Shown: piece after piece, positions 10,986 to 21,906 of the stretch | Position numbering within the stretch: position 1 is the first letter of the stretch | Layout of the letters: every line of letters starts with the position of its first letter | Source: Lichenostomus cassidix | Taxonomy: Eukaryota; Chordata; Aves; Passeriformes; Meliphagidae | Direction: 5' to 3' | Assembly (NCBI GenBank): GCA_008360975.2 | Contig: VLJF02000046.1 | Span: forward strand, 930,001-994,000 | Length of the DNA: 64,000 nt | Position numbers and translations under genes: made by a program | Notes under the pieces: generated by a model | Seen by the model: only the letters and a program-made list of their open reading frames with translations | Database searches by the model: none | What the model was told of the DNA's origin: nothing

Positions 10986-12915
10986 GTGTTGGGGACACTT
11001 TGGTGTCACTTTGATGGAACTTTGGAGCCATTTCGTGACAATTTGATGCCATTTGGTGACTTCAAGTGGCATTTGGTGACAATTTGGTGCCATTTGGTGT
11101 CATTTAGTGTCACTTTAGTGACTTTTAGTGACATTTAGTGCCACTCTGGTGACATTTAATGCCATTTAGTGTCACTTTGGTGCCATTTAGTGTCACTTTG
11201 GCGCCATCTGGTGCCATCTAGTGTCACTTTAATGCCACTTTAGTGCTATTTGGTGTCATCTAGTGTCACTTTAATGCCATTTAGTGCCATTTCAGTGCCA
11301 TTCAGTGTCACTCTGGTCCCATTTGATGCCATTTAGTGCCATTTAGTGCCATTTAGTGCCATTTTTTGCCACTTTGCTGCCCTTTAGTGCAATTTAGTGC
11401 CACTTTGGTGCCATTTAGTGCCACTTTGTGTCACTTTTTGCCATTTAGTGTCACTTTAAGGCCACTTAGTGCCATTTGGTGTCACTTGGTGACCCCTGGT
11501 GTCACTCTGTTGCCATTTAGTGCCACTTTGGTCCCATTTGACGTCACTTTGATGTCATTTGGTGTCATTTTAGTGCCATTTAGTGACACTTTAATACCAT
11601 TTAGTGCCATTTGAGGCCATTTAGTGTCACTCTGGTGCCATTTAGTGCCACTTTGGTCCCATTTGATGTCACTTTGGTGCCACTTTTTGCCATTTTAGTG
11701 CCACTTCAGTGCCATTGTTGCCACTTTGGTCCCATTTAGTGCAATTTAGTGTCACTTTGGTGCCATTTAATGTCACTTTGGTTCCATTTGGGGGCATTTT
11801 TTGCTACTTTTATGCCATTTAGTGCCACTTCAGTGCCATTTTTTAAAAAATTAATGCATTTTTATCAGTTCAATGCCATTTGGTGCCACCTTGGTGCCAT
11901 TTGATGCCATTTTGATGCCATTGAGTGCCATTTCTTGCCACTTTGGTGCCGTTTTTTGCCACTTCAATGCCACTTTGACCCACTTTGGTGCCATTTAGTG
12001 TCACTTTAGTCCCATTTGGTGCCATTTTTTGTCACTTTAATGCAATTTTTTGTCATTTCAGTGCCATTTTTCCCATTTTTGTGCCATTTTGATGTCACCT
12101 GCTGTCTCCTCACTGACCTGCAGCAATCCGTTCTGCAGTCATTGTCACCTGTGCTGGTCGGTGATGTCACTGTGTGCCCAGGGGCTGCTTGGTGTCATTT
12201 AGTGCCATTTAGTGTCACTCAGGTGCCATTTGGTGTCACTTTGGTCCCATTTAGTGCCATTTAGCGCCACTTTGACACCATTTAGTGTCATTTGATGTCA
12301 CTTTGGTGCCATTTAGTGTCACTTTGGCTCCATCTGGTGCCATCTAGTGTCACTTTAATGCCATTTAGAGCCATTTGGTGCCATTTAGTGCCACTTAATG
12401 TCACTTTCTGCCACTTTAGCGCCATCTCGTGCCATTTAATGTCACTTTAGTGTAATTTTTTTTCCATTTGTTGCCATTTAGTGCTACTTTGGTGCCATTT
12501 AGTGTCACTGTGGTGTCATTTAGTGCCATTTAGTGCCATTTACTGCCATTTACTGCCATTTACTGCCATTTGGTGTAACTTCAATGCCATTTGATGCCAT
12601 TTGGTGCCATTTTTTGTTACTTTAACACCGTTTTCCCCCACTTTGGTGCCATTTTGATGCCACCTGATGCTACCCTGATGCCACCCTGATGTCACCCTGT
12701 CCCCTCTCAGTGACCTACAGCAATCTGTTCCACTGGGATTGTCACCCACGCTGATAGCTGATGATGTCACTCTGATGACGTCACTGATGTCACTCTGAAG
12801 ACATTACTCTGATGACGTCACCCTGTCCCCTCAGTGACCTGTGCAGCAATCCGTTCTGCTGCAATTGTCACCTGTGCTGGTTGCTGATGTCACTGTGTGC
12901 CCAGGGGCTCTTTGG
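10985..12915. repeat. GTGCCATTTAGTGTCACTTT minisatellite with larger units
   Basis: About 1.9 kb of a roughly 20-bp unit with core 'gtgccatttagtgtcacttt'. A non-repetitive segment of about 75 bp containing 'cagcaatccgttctgc' occurs at about 12115-12190, in part at 12713-12765, and again at 12835-12910, so the array has a larger-scale structure. The provirus LTR at 12919 is inserted directly after the last copy. Confidence 0.9.
12776..12820. promoter_or_regulatory. Two perfect CRE palindromes (TGACGTCA)
   Basis: TGACGTCA occurs at 12776-12783 and 12813-12820, 37 bases apart, with near-matches TGATGTCA between and around them. This is the full CREB/ATF consensus. They lie inside the minisatellite, so they may be chance products of a TGATGTCA-rich repeat. 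No gene start is visible nearby except the LTR at 12919. Confidence 0.4.
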
Positions 12916-12918
12916 TGT

Positions 12919-13378
12919 TGTTGGAATACATATCAGGTTAAAATTTTGTATAACTTTAGTCAAAGGTTTTGTTTGTCTTTACCCTGGTGTGGAAAGCTGG
13001 CTTCTAGAGAAGGGACACGCAGATGTAGATAGATTGCTTATTAACAATAGCCATATTCAGCCAACTATTAATTAGAGACCTGCGTCCAATCAGCGATCTA
13101 AGGTCACCACGACTTTCTGCAACATAGGAGTTGTGGGGGCCGTCTAGAATGCGTTAATTGGTAACAGATATGCAGAAATCAGGCACTACAGGTAAACATA
13201 GATACATGTTAAGGCAAGTAGCCAAACTTAGGGTGTGGAAGTATATAACCAATAGTATTGTATGATTACAGAATATGCATGAGTTAGTTAACTACACTAT
13301 AAAATTGTATGCTGTAAATCAATAAACTGAAGCTTGTGGTAAATTCATATTGGATTGTCAAGCCTCCGTTCCTCAGCA
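12919..13378 (+). mobile_element. 5' LTR of an endogenous retrovirus
   Basis: The element begins TGTTGGAATAC and ends CCTCAGCA (TG...CA). A TATA-like 'agtatataacc' lies near 13240 and an AATAAA at about 13319, in promoter-to-poly(A) order on the + strand. A primer-binding site follows three bases after the end. It sits against the minisatellite on the left. The 3' LTR is not seen because the provirus enters the assembly gap at 13982. Confidence 0.75.
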
Positions 13379-13381
13379 TAA

Positions 13382-13397
13382 TGGTGACCCTGACGTC
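13382..13397 (+). other. Primer-binding site, tRNA-Trp type
   Basis: TGGTGACCCTGACGTC differs by one base over its first 15 positions from the primer site complementary to the 3' end of tRNA-Trp, the primer used by avian alpharetroviruses. It follows the LTR end by three bases, as expected for minus-strand DNA priming. Confidence 0.65.
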
Positions 13398-13633
13398 CAA
13401 GGGTCTCGCTCCCCTTTTGGCTGGATCCATCTGAGAGCGATGTAGCCACGGCTGGCAAGACACCTGGCTCCGATACACCCCGGAGGGTCAAAGCAGTGAG
13501 CGCACGTACAGGACGACCGTTAATCAGGATGGGATCTGGACACTGCCGGACTTGCGACATTTATTTTGCACGCACCAGGCAAGAGAAGTGGCCGAACGCC
13601 TCGCAGGGTGACAAAGTGAGTGCGCGAATCGCA

Positions 13634-13981
13634 ATGGAGAGGCAAGCCATTTCTGACCTGTTATTAAGCTTTTTAGAAAAGCGGGGGATAAAGGTTAAGG
13701 ATATAAAGAGTGATTTAATGGCGTTGACAGCATGGGGGTTGGCTAAAGGTTGTTTTATTGACCCTAACAGCATTTTTGACCGTGATGAATGGCAGAAAGT
13801 AGGGGATAAGTTGAGGGATGCTATTCTTGAAGATGATAAGGCTGGGAAAAAACTAGGCAAAGTGTGGAAGATAGTTACTAATGCCCTGGATCAGTATCAC
13901 GCAGAACAGAGGGCGGCTAGGGCTGCTTCTGAGTGGCTGAGTCCACCTCCCCCGTCTACTTCAGGGCAAGGTAACGAGCGA
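13634..13981 (+). CDS. gag: ERV Gag N-terminus (matrix-like), cut by gap
   Basis: The frame is open from 13496; the ATG at 13634 is the most natural start. About 116 residues are visible before the Ns. The N-terminal helical stretch, the 'WQKVGDKL' block and the Pro/Ser-rich tail near residue 105 resemble the matrix region of beta- or alpharetrovirus-like (class II) ERV Gag. There is no glycine at position 2, so no N-myristoylation signal with this start. No stop or frameshift occurs in the visible part, which suggests a fairly young insertion. The rest is hidden by the gap. Confidence 0.6.
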
Positions 13982-14481
13982 NNNNNNNNNNNNNNNNNNN
14001 NNNNNNNNNNNNNNNNNNNNNNNNNNNNNNNNNNNNNNNNNNNNNNNNNNNNNNNNNNNNNNNNNNNNNNNNNNNNNNNNNNNNNNNNNNNNNNNNNNNN
14101 NNNNNNNNNNNNNNNNNNNNNNNNNNNNNNNNNNNNNNNNNNNNNNNNNNNNNNNNNNNNNNNNNNNNNNNNNNNNNNNNNNNNNNNNNNNNNNNNNNNN
14201 NNNNNNNNNNNNNNNNNNNNNNNNNNNNNNNNNNNNNNNNNNNNNNNNNNNNNNNNNNNNNNNNNNNNNNNNNNNNNNNNNNNNNNNNNNNNNNNNNNNN
14301 NNNNNNNNNNNNNNNNNNNNNNNNNNNNNNNNNNNNNNNNNNNNNNNNNNNNNNNNNNNNNNNNNNNNNNNNNNNNNNNNNNNNNNNNNNNNNNNNNNNN
14401 NNNNNNNNNNNNNNNNNNNNNNNNNNNNNNNNNNNNNNNNNNNNNNNNNNNNNNNNNNNNNNNNNNNNNNNNNNNNNNNNN
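13982..14481. other. Assembly gap (500 N)
   Basis: Exactly 500 Ns, a conventional placeholder for a gap of unknown size. It falls inside the provirus that starts at 12919, so most of that element is not assembled. Predicted proteins spanning it are not real. Confidence 0.99.
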
Positions 14482-16130
14482 TCAGTCTTTATTTGCAGGC
14501 ATCATGATTAGCACATCTTGAAATGCTCACAAGGCCCTGAGCACTAAGTCAAGGAGAACAAAAGCCAAATAGGCCACATTTGCAGTGCTCAAACACAGTG
14601 CTGTTACTGGTGCTGTTTAAATGGAATCAGCTTACAGAGGTCATCACAGAAATTGCCTCTGGAGTGCCAAATAAAATGAAAAAAAATCCGCCAGGAGAAA
14701 GAAAAACCAGAACTTCTTGACTCACTTCAATGCTTTGTCCAAGCAGCAGAAATGGGAGATGCCCAGAGGTATTTCCAGCTGCTGCTGATCCCAGCTGGAG
14801 CCCAGCCTGCTGCAGAGTCCCAGAGGAACCTGAGCCCAGCCCGGGGAGCTCCCGCAGTGTCAGAGAGCTCAGAGCATGTGGGGCCAGGCCCAGAGCCCTG
14901 GGCACGGCCGCCGATCGCGGGGCAGCGGCACAGACGGAATGTCCTGCGGCCCAAACCTCCTGCTCCTTCCACACAGCACCCATCGTGCTCCCCCTGCTCC
15001 TCTCCCAGCACTGCACAAATTCCAGCTGGGAGGAGGCTTCCCAAGAGAGAGCTCCAGCTCTCTGGTCCTGTTTCACCCTGAGTGTCCCTGCAGAGGAGCA
15101 GGGCACCTTCCTGTTCCAGAAGCTCAGGGGTCTCATTTCATGAGCAATCTGGGATGCCAATGGCCTTGTTAAGAAGGACAAAAGCAGAGGGAATGGATTA
15201 GAAATCATTAGGAAAAATTAGCCTTCTTACAGACAAAGTTCACCAAGGCATTCCCGGCATTTCTCCTTTTCAGCTTCTTTCAGATCTCTGTCTGCTCTGA
15301 GAGGTCCAGCTTGTTCTGGTGCTTATCATGAACTGCTTGTGCTCTTGATTTATACCAGCACAAGAGATGTAGAATCATCTCAACTGAACACAGAAACAAA
15401 CTATCTCTCTCAGCCCATTTTCATGTTCTAGATCACTTTCAAGATGTCCATGGAGATGTTGGAATGATTCTCACACAACTCTCCATTTCTGGCTGCAGCC
15501 TCTGGAGATTCTTCCTCTGAATTCAGTCAGGGTTGAATTCCCTAACAATTCCTGGTATCAATTCATGTTTTCTTAGGTTAGAACAGTAACAATGAAAATC
15601 TTACCAATGGCACAACTCTCCAGCCCACAAGCAAAAGAAAGGACAAACTGTAAAGTTCTCCAAACGTTTGTCCTGCTTTGCTGCAAAAGTCATGCTGCAC
15701 ACACAGTGCAGAAAGCCAAGAGAAGCTGCAATTGGTGGCACATCTTGTGACAGAAGCTCAACCTCGTTCTCCACAAAAGGTTCTTGACAAGAGCAAACAG
15801 CCCTGAGGAGAAGATTCTTGGAAAACTGAAACAGCTTTCAAGAAATGAAATGAAAATGGAAAGAAACAATCCAAGGTGTTTTCCTCTACTTATTTCTGTG
15901 CTCCCCTTTTCCATGTTGCACTACTTGTCCATCCCAGTAATTCCAAATGGATCTCACCTCGAAGACCTATGACTTAGTGAGTTTTATACATTCTAAAACA
16001 CCATAAGCTGCATCCAGTTTGCCTTTCCCTGTTTTGCCTGGAGAGCTATGCTGGAGATATAAGTGCAGTGCTTGGGTCGGGTCAGAATTCTACAGACAGG
16101 GAATGTGCTCTGCCAGTGTTTGACCCTCAG
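14482..16130. other. No gene recognised
   Basis: From 14620 to 15150 the sequence is GC-rich with overlapping open frames of about 100-190 codons on both strands and no domain. From 15150 to 16000 it is AT-richer and unique-looking. No LTR end from the interrupted provirus could be identified just after the gap. This is the 5' flank of the PIM-like gene. Confidence 0.5.
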
Positions 16131-16239
16131 CAGGGACAATGCACAGTAGCAACCGAGGGGATTTCTGTGCCACTGTGTCAAGACTCTGGATCTGGGCTGA
16201 ACGCGGCAAAGTTCCCGTGTTTGGACAAACTCAGGTGAT

Positions 16240-17110
16240 GCCCTTGGGGCACGCGGGGCTCGGCCGTGGGGCGCGCGGGGGCGAGCGGGGAACGGACAAA
16301 CGGCCACTCGGACAAACGGCCACTCGGACAAACGGCCCTGGAGCTTCAGTTGCAGCGGCAGCGGCGGCAGCGGTAGCAGCAACAGCGAACGCAGCGATTC
16401 TAAAGACTCTCCGACTCTTTCTCCTGCTTCTCCTCTCCCTCTCCCGCTGTCCCGCATCCTCTCCCCGTCTCCCTTTCCCAGCCCTAACCTCCTCTCCCGG
16501 TGTCCCCCTCCTTTCTCGCTCTCCCTCTCCCCTGCCAGCCCGGGCCATGCCCCAAACCCGCCCCCGGCCCCGGGCGGGGCTGCCCCCTCCCCGCCCCTGG
16601 GCGTCCCGCCGCGCTCTCGCCTTCGCCCGCTTCTCGCCATCGTGGCAGTGGCGCTGCTGGGCGGGCATCAGTGGCTGGGGCTGGGGCGGCATCGTCACCC
16701 TTTGGCTCCGCCTGTCCCGAGCCCGGCCCCAGCCCCGCCGCAGGGTCCAGCCCCGAGCCCGACCCCGTTACCAGCTCCTCCCGGGGCCCGCGGAGGACAC
16801 ACGCGGCTCGTTCGCTCCCGCCGCCTCCGCTGCGGCTTCCCCGGGCCGAGCTCCGCCGCTGGGCAGCGCGGCCGCCGGCCCCGAGCCGCCGGTGCCCGGG
16901 GCGGGTGGGAATGCCCAGCCCGGGGCGCTCGGGGGGCGGTCGGGGGCCGTGTCTGGCCCCGGGCCGAGCGCTGACGGCCGCGTGTCGCCCGCAGGGAAGG
17001 CGCAGGAGGCCCTGCAGGATCGCTACCGCCTGGGTTCGCTGCTGGGCACAGGCGGCTTCGGCAGCGTCTTCTCGGCGACGCGGCTGGCGGACGGTGCCCC
17101 GGTGAGTGGC
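16240..17110 (+). promoter_or_regulatory. CpG-rich promoter region of PIM-like gene
   Basis: The region is very rich in G+C and CpG. It includes about three tandem copies of a 16-17-bp unit 'cggacaaacggccact' (16292-16338) and a short GCN-repeat run (16345-16400), followed by CT-rich DNA up to the ATG at 16547. This composition is typical of a CpG-island promoter overlapping a first exon. No TATA box is evident. Confidence 0.6.
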
Positions 17111-18996
17111 GGGGCTGGCGGCGGGCGGAGGAGGAGGAGGATGGGGCGCGGCGGGGCGGGCGGCGAGCTCAGCCCGCTGCTGCCCCTTGCTCGCAGGTCG
17201 CCATCAAGTGCGTGCAGAGGGATCGCATCCGGCATTGGGGCGAGCTGGTGAGTGAGCCACTGGGGCCAGCGGCAGAAGCCGGGCGAGCCGGGCGGCGAGG
17301 AGCCGGGGCCCGGCAGGGTGGGAGCCGCCGGGAGCCCCGGAGGGAGAGCGGGCGAGGGGTGAGCGGGGAGCGCCGAGCATCCCGGGCTGGGTGAGGGGTC
17401 CCAGAGCCCTGGCACAGCCTCAGCCCCACTGACAGCAGCTTGGTCCTCCCTCAGCCCGATGGCACCCGTGCGCCCCTGGAGATCGTGCTGCTGGACAAGG
17501 TGTCCACTGGGTTCCAAGGTGTCATTCAGCTCCTGGAATGGTTCGAGCTCCCCACCAGCTTCTTGATGGTGATGGAGCGTCCAGAGCAGTGCCAGGACCT
17601 GTGTGATTTCATCCTGGCTCGGGGGTTCCTGCCGGAGGAGGAGGCTCGGGGGCTGTTCTGCCAGGTGCTGCAGGCCGTGCGGCACTGCAGCAGCTGCGGG
17701 GTGCTGCACAGAGACATCAAACCTGGCAACATCCTCCTGGACCTGTGCACCAGACAGGTCAAACTGATCGACTTTGGCTGTGGCACCTTCCTCCAGGACA
17801 CAGTGTACACCAAATTTGCAGGTGAGCCCTCCCAGGGGATGCTCCTGGGCACCTCATGGCCCAGCCTGGGTGTAGCACCAGGGATTCCCCCATTTGCTGC
17901 AGGTCATGGGATTGCTTCTTCAGCAAAGTTGCTTTTGGGTGGGGGGACCAGCTCTTGGCCCTGCTGACAGCCTTCAGCACCCACTCTGCCCTGGGCTGGG
18001 GCTGGGGCAGCCAGCCTGACAAAAACACCCATGGGGGTAGCAGAGAGGGGGGTCAGACCCTGTGCCCTGGCTGGTTTGGTGTGCAGGTGAGGAAGGGCTT
18101 GGACTGCTTCACTCCCCTTGTTTGCCTTGGCTTATTAATGTTTTTTGGGGCAATGCAGGCAGGAAGGAGAGTGGTTTTTCCCCACCACTGTGTGGGTTTT
18201 CCCTTAGCATGTCATGGTTGGGCCTTCCCAGGGCTTCTGCTGCACTCTTCCAGCACCAGTGGCTTCTTTTAGAACCCCAAGTTTGTATACAAGTCACAGG
18301 TGCTGGCGAGAGGGCAGCAGATCACCCCATGTGCCACTGGTGCAGCCCCTGCATGCCCAGGGATGCTGGGGTGAGGTTCTGGGAGCAGCAGCATCCCCTG
18401 ATGAACTCCATCTGTATTCCACAGGAACACTGTCCTACAGCCCACCAGAATGGACCCAGCTCAGGTGTTACCATGGCGAGGCAGCAACGATCTGGTCCCT
18501 GGGCATCCTGCTGTACCAGATGGTCTGCGGGAAGCACCCATTCAAGAAGGGCCGGGAGATCATCTGGGGCAAGCTCTTGTTCCCACAACACCTTTCTCAA
18601 GGTAAATCCTCATCTCTGTGGCACAGGGGGAATATCAGTGTTGGGAGACAGCAGCAGGCTCATGAGGAGGTGCTGGCAGCTTCTGAGGAGGTGGCACATG
18701 TCTCTCTTGCTCTCCTCCAAAACAGGGAATTGACTGGAAATTTCAGACACAGCTCTGAGCACATCCAGCATAGGCAGGGCATGGGAACAGGGGGGCAAAG
18801 TAAACAGCATCCTTCTCCAAGTGACTGGCAGTTTCTGTTTTCTCTCTCAGAGTGCAAAGATCTTATCAAGGGGTGTTTATCCATGCCCTCCTTGGACAGG
18901 CCATCCCTGGAAGATCTCTTCCATGAGCCTTGGCTGCAGGGCTCTGCCCTAGAAGATGGGAGAGATCCACAGGCACCGTTTGGGCCTGGTAAGTAA
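16547..18996 (+). CDS. PIM1-like: PIM1-like serine/threonine protein kinase
   Basis: Exons read at 16547-17101, 17197-17247, 17455-17821, 18425-18601 and 18851-18996, with GT/AG borders and matching phases (432 codons with stop). Family landmarks are intact: glycine loop 'LGTGGFGSV', 'VAIK' lysine, catalytic 'HRDIKPGN', 'DFG' in 'LIDFGCGTF', '[10 protein letters not shown]' and '[13 protein letters not shown]'. The exon borders at VAIK, after GEL and before GTxxYSPPEW match PIM1. PIM kinases are constitutively active cytosolic or nuclear Ser/Thr kinases promoting survival and growth; the substrate here is unknown. About 150 Pro/Arg/Ala-rich residues precede the kinase domain if the first ATG is used. 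A CAG at 16992-16994 could instead be an acceptor of a shorter kinase exon. PIM1-like genes are strongly amplified in songbirds. Confidence 0.88.
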
Positions 18997-19220
18997 CAGC
19001 TGCACACATCTCTTGGCAACAAGAAGCAAAGAAAACCAAACTGTTTTGTGCTGCCTGTAGCCCAGAGCAGGGATCATCAGATGGGAACACACAGCTCTTG
19101 TGCTGGGGCTGAGCTGCTCTGGCAAGCACTGGTGGCCACCATCCAAGCTGGTTTTGCTGGTCCTGGTTCATTGATGGCTGGGGCCCTGGGCAGAACCCTG
19201 ACAGCCTGCTCTGCCCCCAG

Positions 19221-19731
19221 GGAAGGAGCAGGAGCCCCTGGAGAAGCTGGACCAGGTGGGGCTGCTGCTGGAGACACCAGGGACACCCTCAAGGATGAGC
19301 ACCTCTTCCACGACCCAGCCATCTGCAGCTGAAGAAGATTGACTTTGATTCTGGCACCTTCTGCAAAGACACACTCCACACCCAATGTGCAGGTGAGTGC
19401 ACAGCCAGGGGATGCTCCCAGATCTGGGCATTGCACAGCCTGGCTGGGCACCAGAGGTTCCCCCTTGGCTGGGGTGGATGCAAGGAATTCTTCAGTCATC
19501 TGCCAAGCTGCTCTTTGGCTCTGGGCAGCTGCTGAGGAGGAGGATCTGCCATGGCTGGCTGGAGGCTGGGCACATGTCCTGCCCTCCTGCTCTGCTCCCA
19601 AAGGCAGCAATGATGGGGAGGTTTGGGCACAGCTCTGAGCACAGCCAGCATGGCCTGGGCACTGCGGGCAGTTGGGACAAGGGGACAGGAGCCTTCAGCT
19701 GATGGGTGATTTCTGGTTTCTCTCCTTCCAG
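19221..19731 (+). pseudogene. Collapsed second PIM-like kinase copy
   Basis: After a CAG acceptor at 19220, 'GKEQEPLEKLDQVGLLL' matches the start of the PIM kinase exon (before the glycine loop). This runs within about 60 bases into catalytic-loop and activation-segment sequence, ending 'LKKIDFDSGTFCKDTLHTQ' in another frame, followed by a GT donor at 19393. The sequence after the donor resembles the matching intron of the intact gene (compare 'ccaggggatgctcc' near 17830 and 19405). The 19625-19731 segment resembles the intron before its last exon. Most of the N-lobe, the VAIK exon and the GTxxYSPPEW exon are gone. It is a tandem duplicate reduced by internal deletion and frameshift. Confidence 0.65.
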
Positions 19732-21795
19732 CAGGGCTCTGCAGATGCTGAGGCTGCTCTGGGCTCTGCCAGGGCTCTGCTGGGGCTCAGCCCTGGGCAC
19801 GGCTGGGCCTGCTCTGCCCTCCCATTGCTCTGACAGCTCTGCATCAGACGAGCCTGTTCTGAGCACAGCGACTGAGCTTTGTGCTTGTGCAGGTGAGTGA
19901 GACTCTCCTGCAGGCCCAGAGATTGCAGTGAGGGAGACACATCCAATTGGCAAGAGCCCAAACACTCCACAGTCCCAGCTGAATGCCTCTATCTCCACAG
20001 GATGTTTTGTCTGTCCCACTCTTCATTCCTGTTGGGCTGGAACTGTGCAATTGCACTTTCTTCCTCCTCTAGGAGTACCATGAGTGAGCCAAACCTGGCG
20101 AGTGGGCCTTGTTCCTAAGGCAGTGCAGTCTGGAGTTGATGGATGAAGAATTGCCCTTCTCCACTTCCAAACCAGAGCAAAAAGCCGTAAGTGGGACTTG
20201 CTGTCTTTAAGGAGCCACTGACAGTTTCAGAGGGAATGTACAGCTCATTCACAGGGTGAGAAGGAAGGGCATCTCCTAAAGAGTTGAGATTTGACAGAGT
20301 TTAGATTCCCAGTCCTGCTCAGAGCTGGCAGGTCACAATCAATTTCCTAATACTCCAACCACAATTTAAAATAACAATATTGCAAACAAACCCCAACATC
20401 TTTAAAAATAGGCTGCTGACGTCAGTTAGATGGATCCATGCCATCAGCACACAAAATAAATAACAGTTCTCTTATTCAAAAGATCAGTTATTTCTAAATT
20501 CAAGTTTACAGAAGATTTTTCACTACACATTTGGAGTTTCTTTCAATATTTCAATTTTTTTCTGATTTCTTTTTCCCTTTTTTTTTTTTCATTTTTCTTT
20601 TCTAGATCAGAAAATATGTCCTGAAAGAGGAATGTTTTTTCCTCCTCATTCCCATGTGGAGCAGCTCCCTTCCCGCAGAGCCTGGCAGCTCCTGGCCCCT
20701 GCAGGGCTGAGGCTTTTCCCTGTTGCTATGCACAGACTGATGGAGCAGCACTGCTGAACACAGGGGCACCCAGAGGGAGCAAAAGCAGCTGCCTTTGTCC
20801 ACCTGAAGCTCCAAGGGCCAAACTCTGAGCAGACATGGCTAGAAGAGACTGGCAGGCTCCCTGTTTGCTGTGCTCCCCACTTGTGAGGGGCCCAGCTTTG
20901 CGTGAGGCACAGTGAGAACAAGGGGCAGCTCCCTCCCAGCCCCACAGCCAAGGGACCCCTCTGGCCCCAGGGCTTGGGGCACTGTCAGCACCTGCTGCTT
21001 CAGCCACTGCTTCTGCTGGCACTGAGAGCAACAAGCAGATTGTGGCTGATCCCGAGGGAGCAGCAGCAGGGCCTGGAGCTGATCCCTGAGTCTGGGCAGG
21101 GCTGGACAAATGACCCCACAGCAGCAGCAGCAGGAAATGGAGCTGACTTTGAGCACAGCCCCTGCCACTCCTCCCTCCTGTTTGCAGTGGTGTCACAGCA
21201 GCCTGAGGCACCTGGGAGCCCTCAGTGCCAGCAGGGACTTGAGATGGCAGCCCTGGGCTCCTGGAGGTTGTGAGAGGAACGGAGCTGGGCACTCCCTGTC
21301 CATATGGAGCTTGCAGATGGAAAAGGCTGCTGTGCCCAGGCAGCTCCAAGGGCAGAGAAATGAGGCTCTCGAGCACTTGATCTGGGCCAGTCCCACAGTC
21401 CTGGGCAGCAGCCACCGAGCCCAGGGGGAGCAGAGGGCACAGCAAGAGGGGCAAAAGCAGTCAAGTGCAGAGACTGGAGAGAGCCAGACCTGGCAGAAGG
21501 AACAGCTGCTTCATTGCAATCCTGAAGAAAGCTCTTGGCTGTTTCAGAGCACTGAAAGGCGTGAAGGACGGAGAGGAGGCAAGAACAAACAATGCTCCTG
21601 TTTTCACACCTTCCTCTCTCAGTGTCCCAGAATGAACTGGATGAACTCTGTTCTTCTCTCTGAGTTATCTCGTTCAGCATGAGCAGCTTAGCACCAGGAG
21701 CTAAAGGAGCTGAAGCCTTAGGCCACAAGAGCTGTCCAAGAGGGGACTTTTTGAGCAAAGTAATGCTGCTAATGTGGACCTAGCTGAATGCAGCA
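19732..21795. other. No gene recognised
   Basis: Mixed sequence: GC-rich at 19740-19900 and 20640-21700, AT-rich with a poly-T run near 20578-20590. Several overlapping open frames of 60-240 codons exist on both strands but show no domain and read as low-complexity Ser/Leu/Gln/Ala. No repeat family was recognised. Confidence 0.45.
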
Positions 21796-21796
21796 G

Positions 21797-21906
21797 ATAG
21801 AATCCTGGAACTGCAGAATCCTTTCTGTTGGAAAAGATCTCTGAGCTCATCAACTCCAGCCGTTCACCCAGCACTCTCAGCCCAGCACTAAACCACATCC
21901 CTGCAG
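21797..21906 (-). repeat. CR1 LINE 3'-end fragment
   Basis: 'tctgttggaaaagatctctg' followed by 'aactccagccgttcacccagcact' resembles the degenerate 3' end of avian CR1 read on the opposite strand. The LTR of the next provirus begins directly after it. Confidence 0.5.

Noticed and set aside
9382..11052. Several frames of 120-200 codons with Gly/Lys/Phe/Asn or Ser/Pro/Phe repeats
   Set aside because: Produced by the GGGGAAATTTTGGG array on either strand.
16231..16698. Antisense and alternative frames in the CpG island
   Set aside because: GC-rich DNA has few stops. Only the frame joined to kinase exons has domain support.
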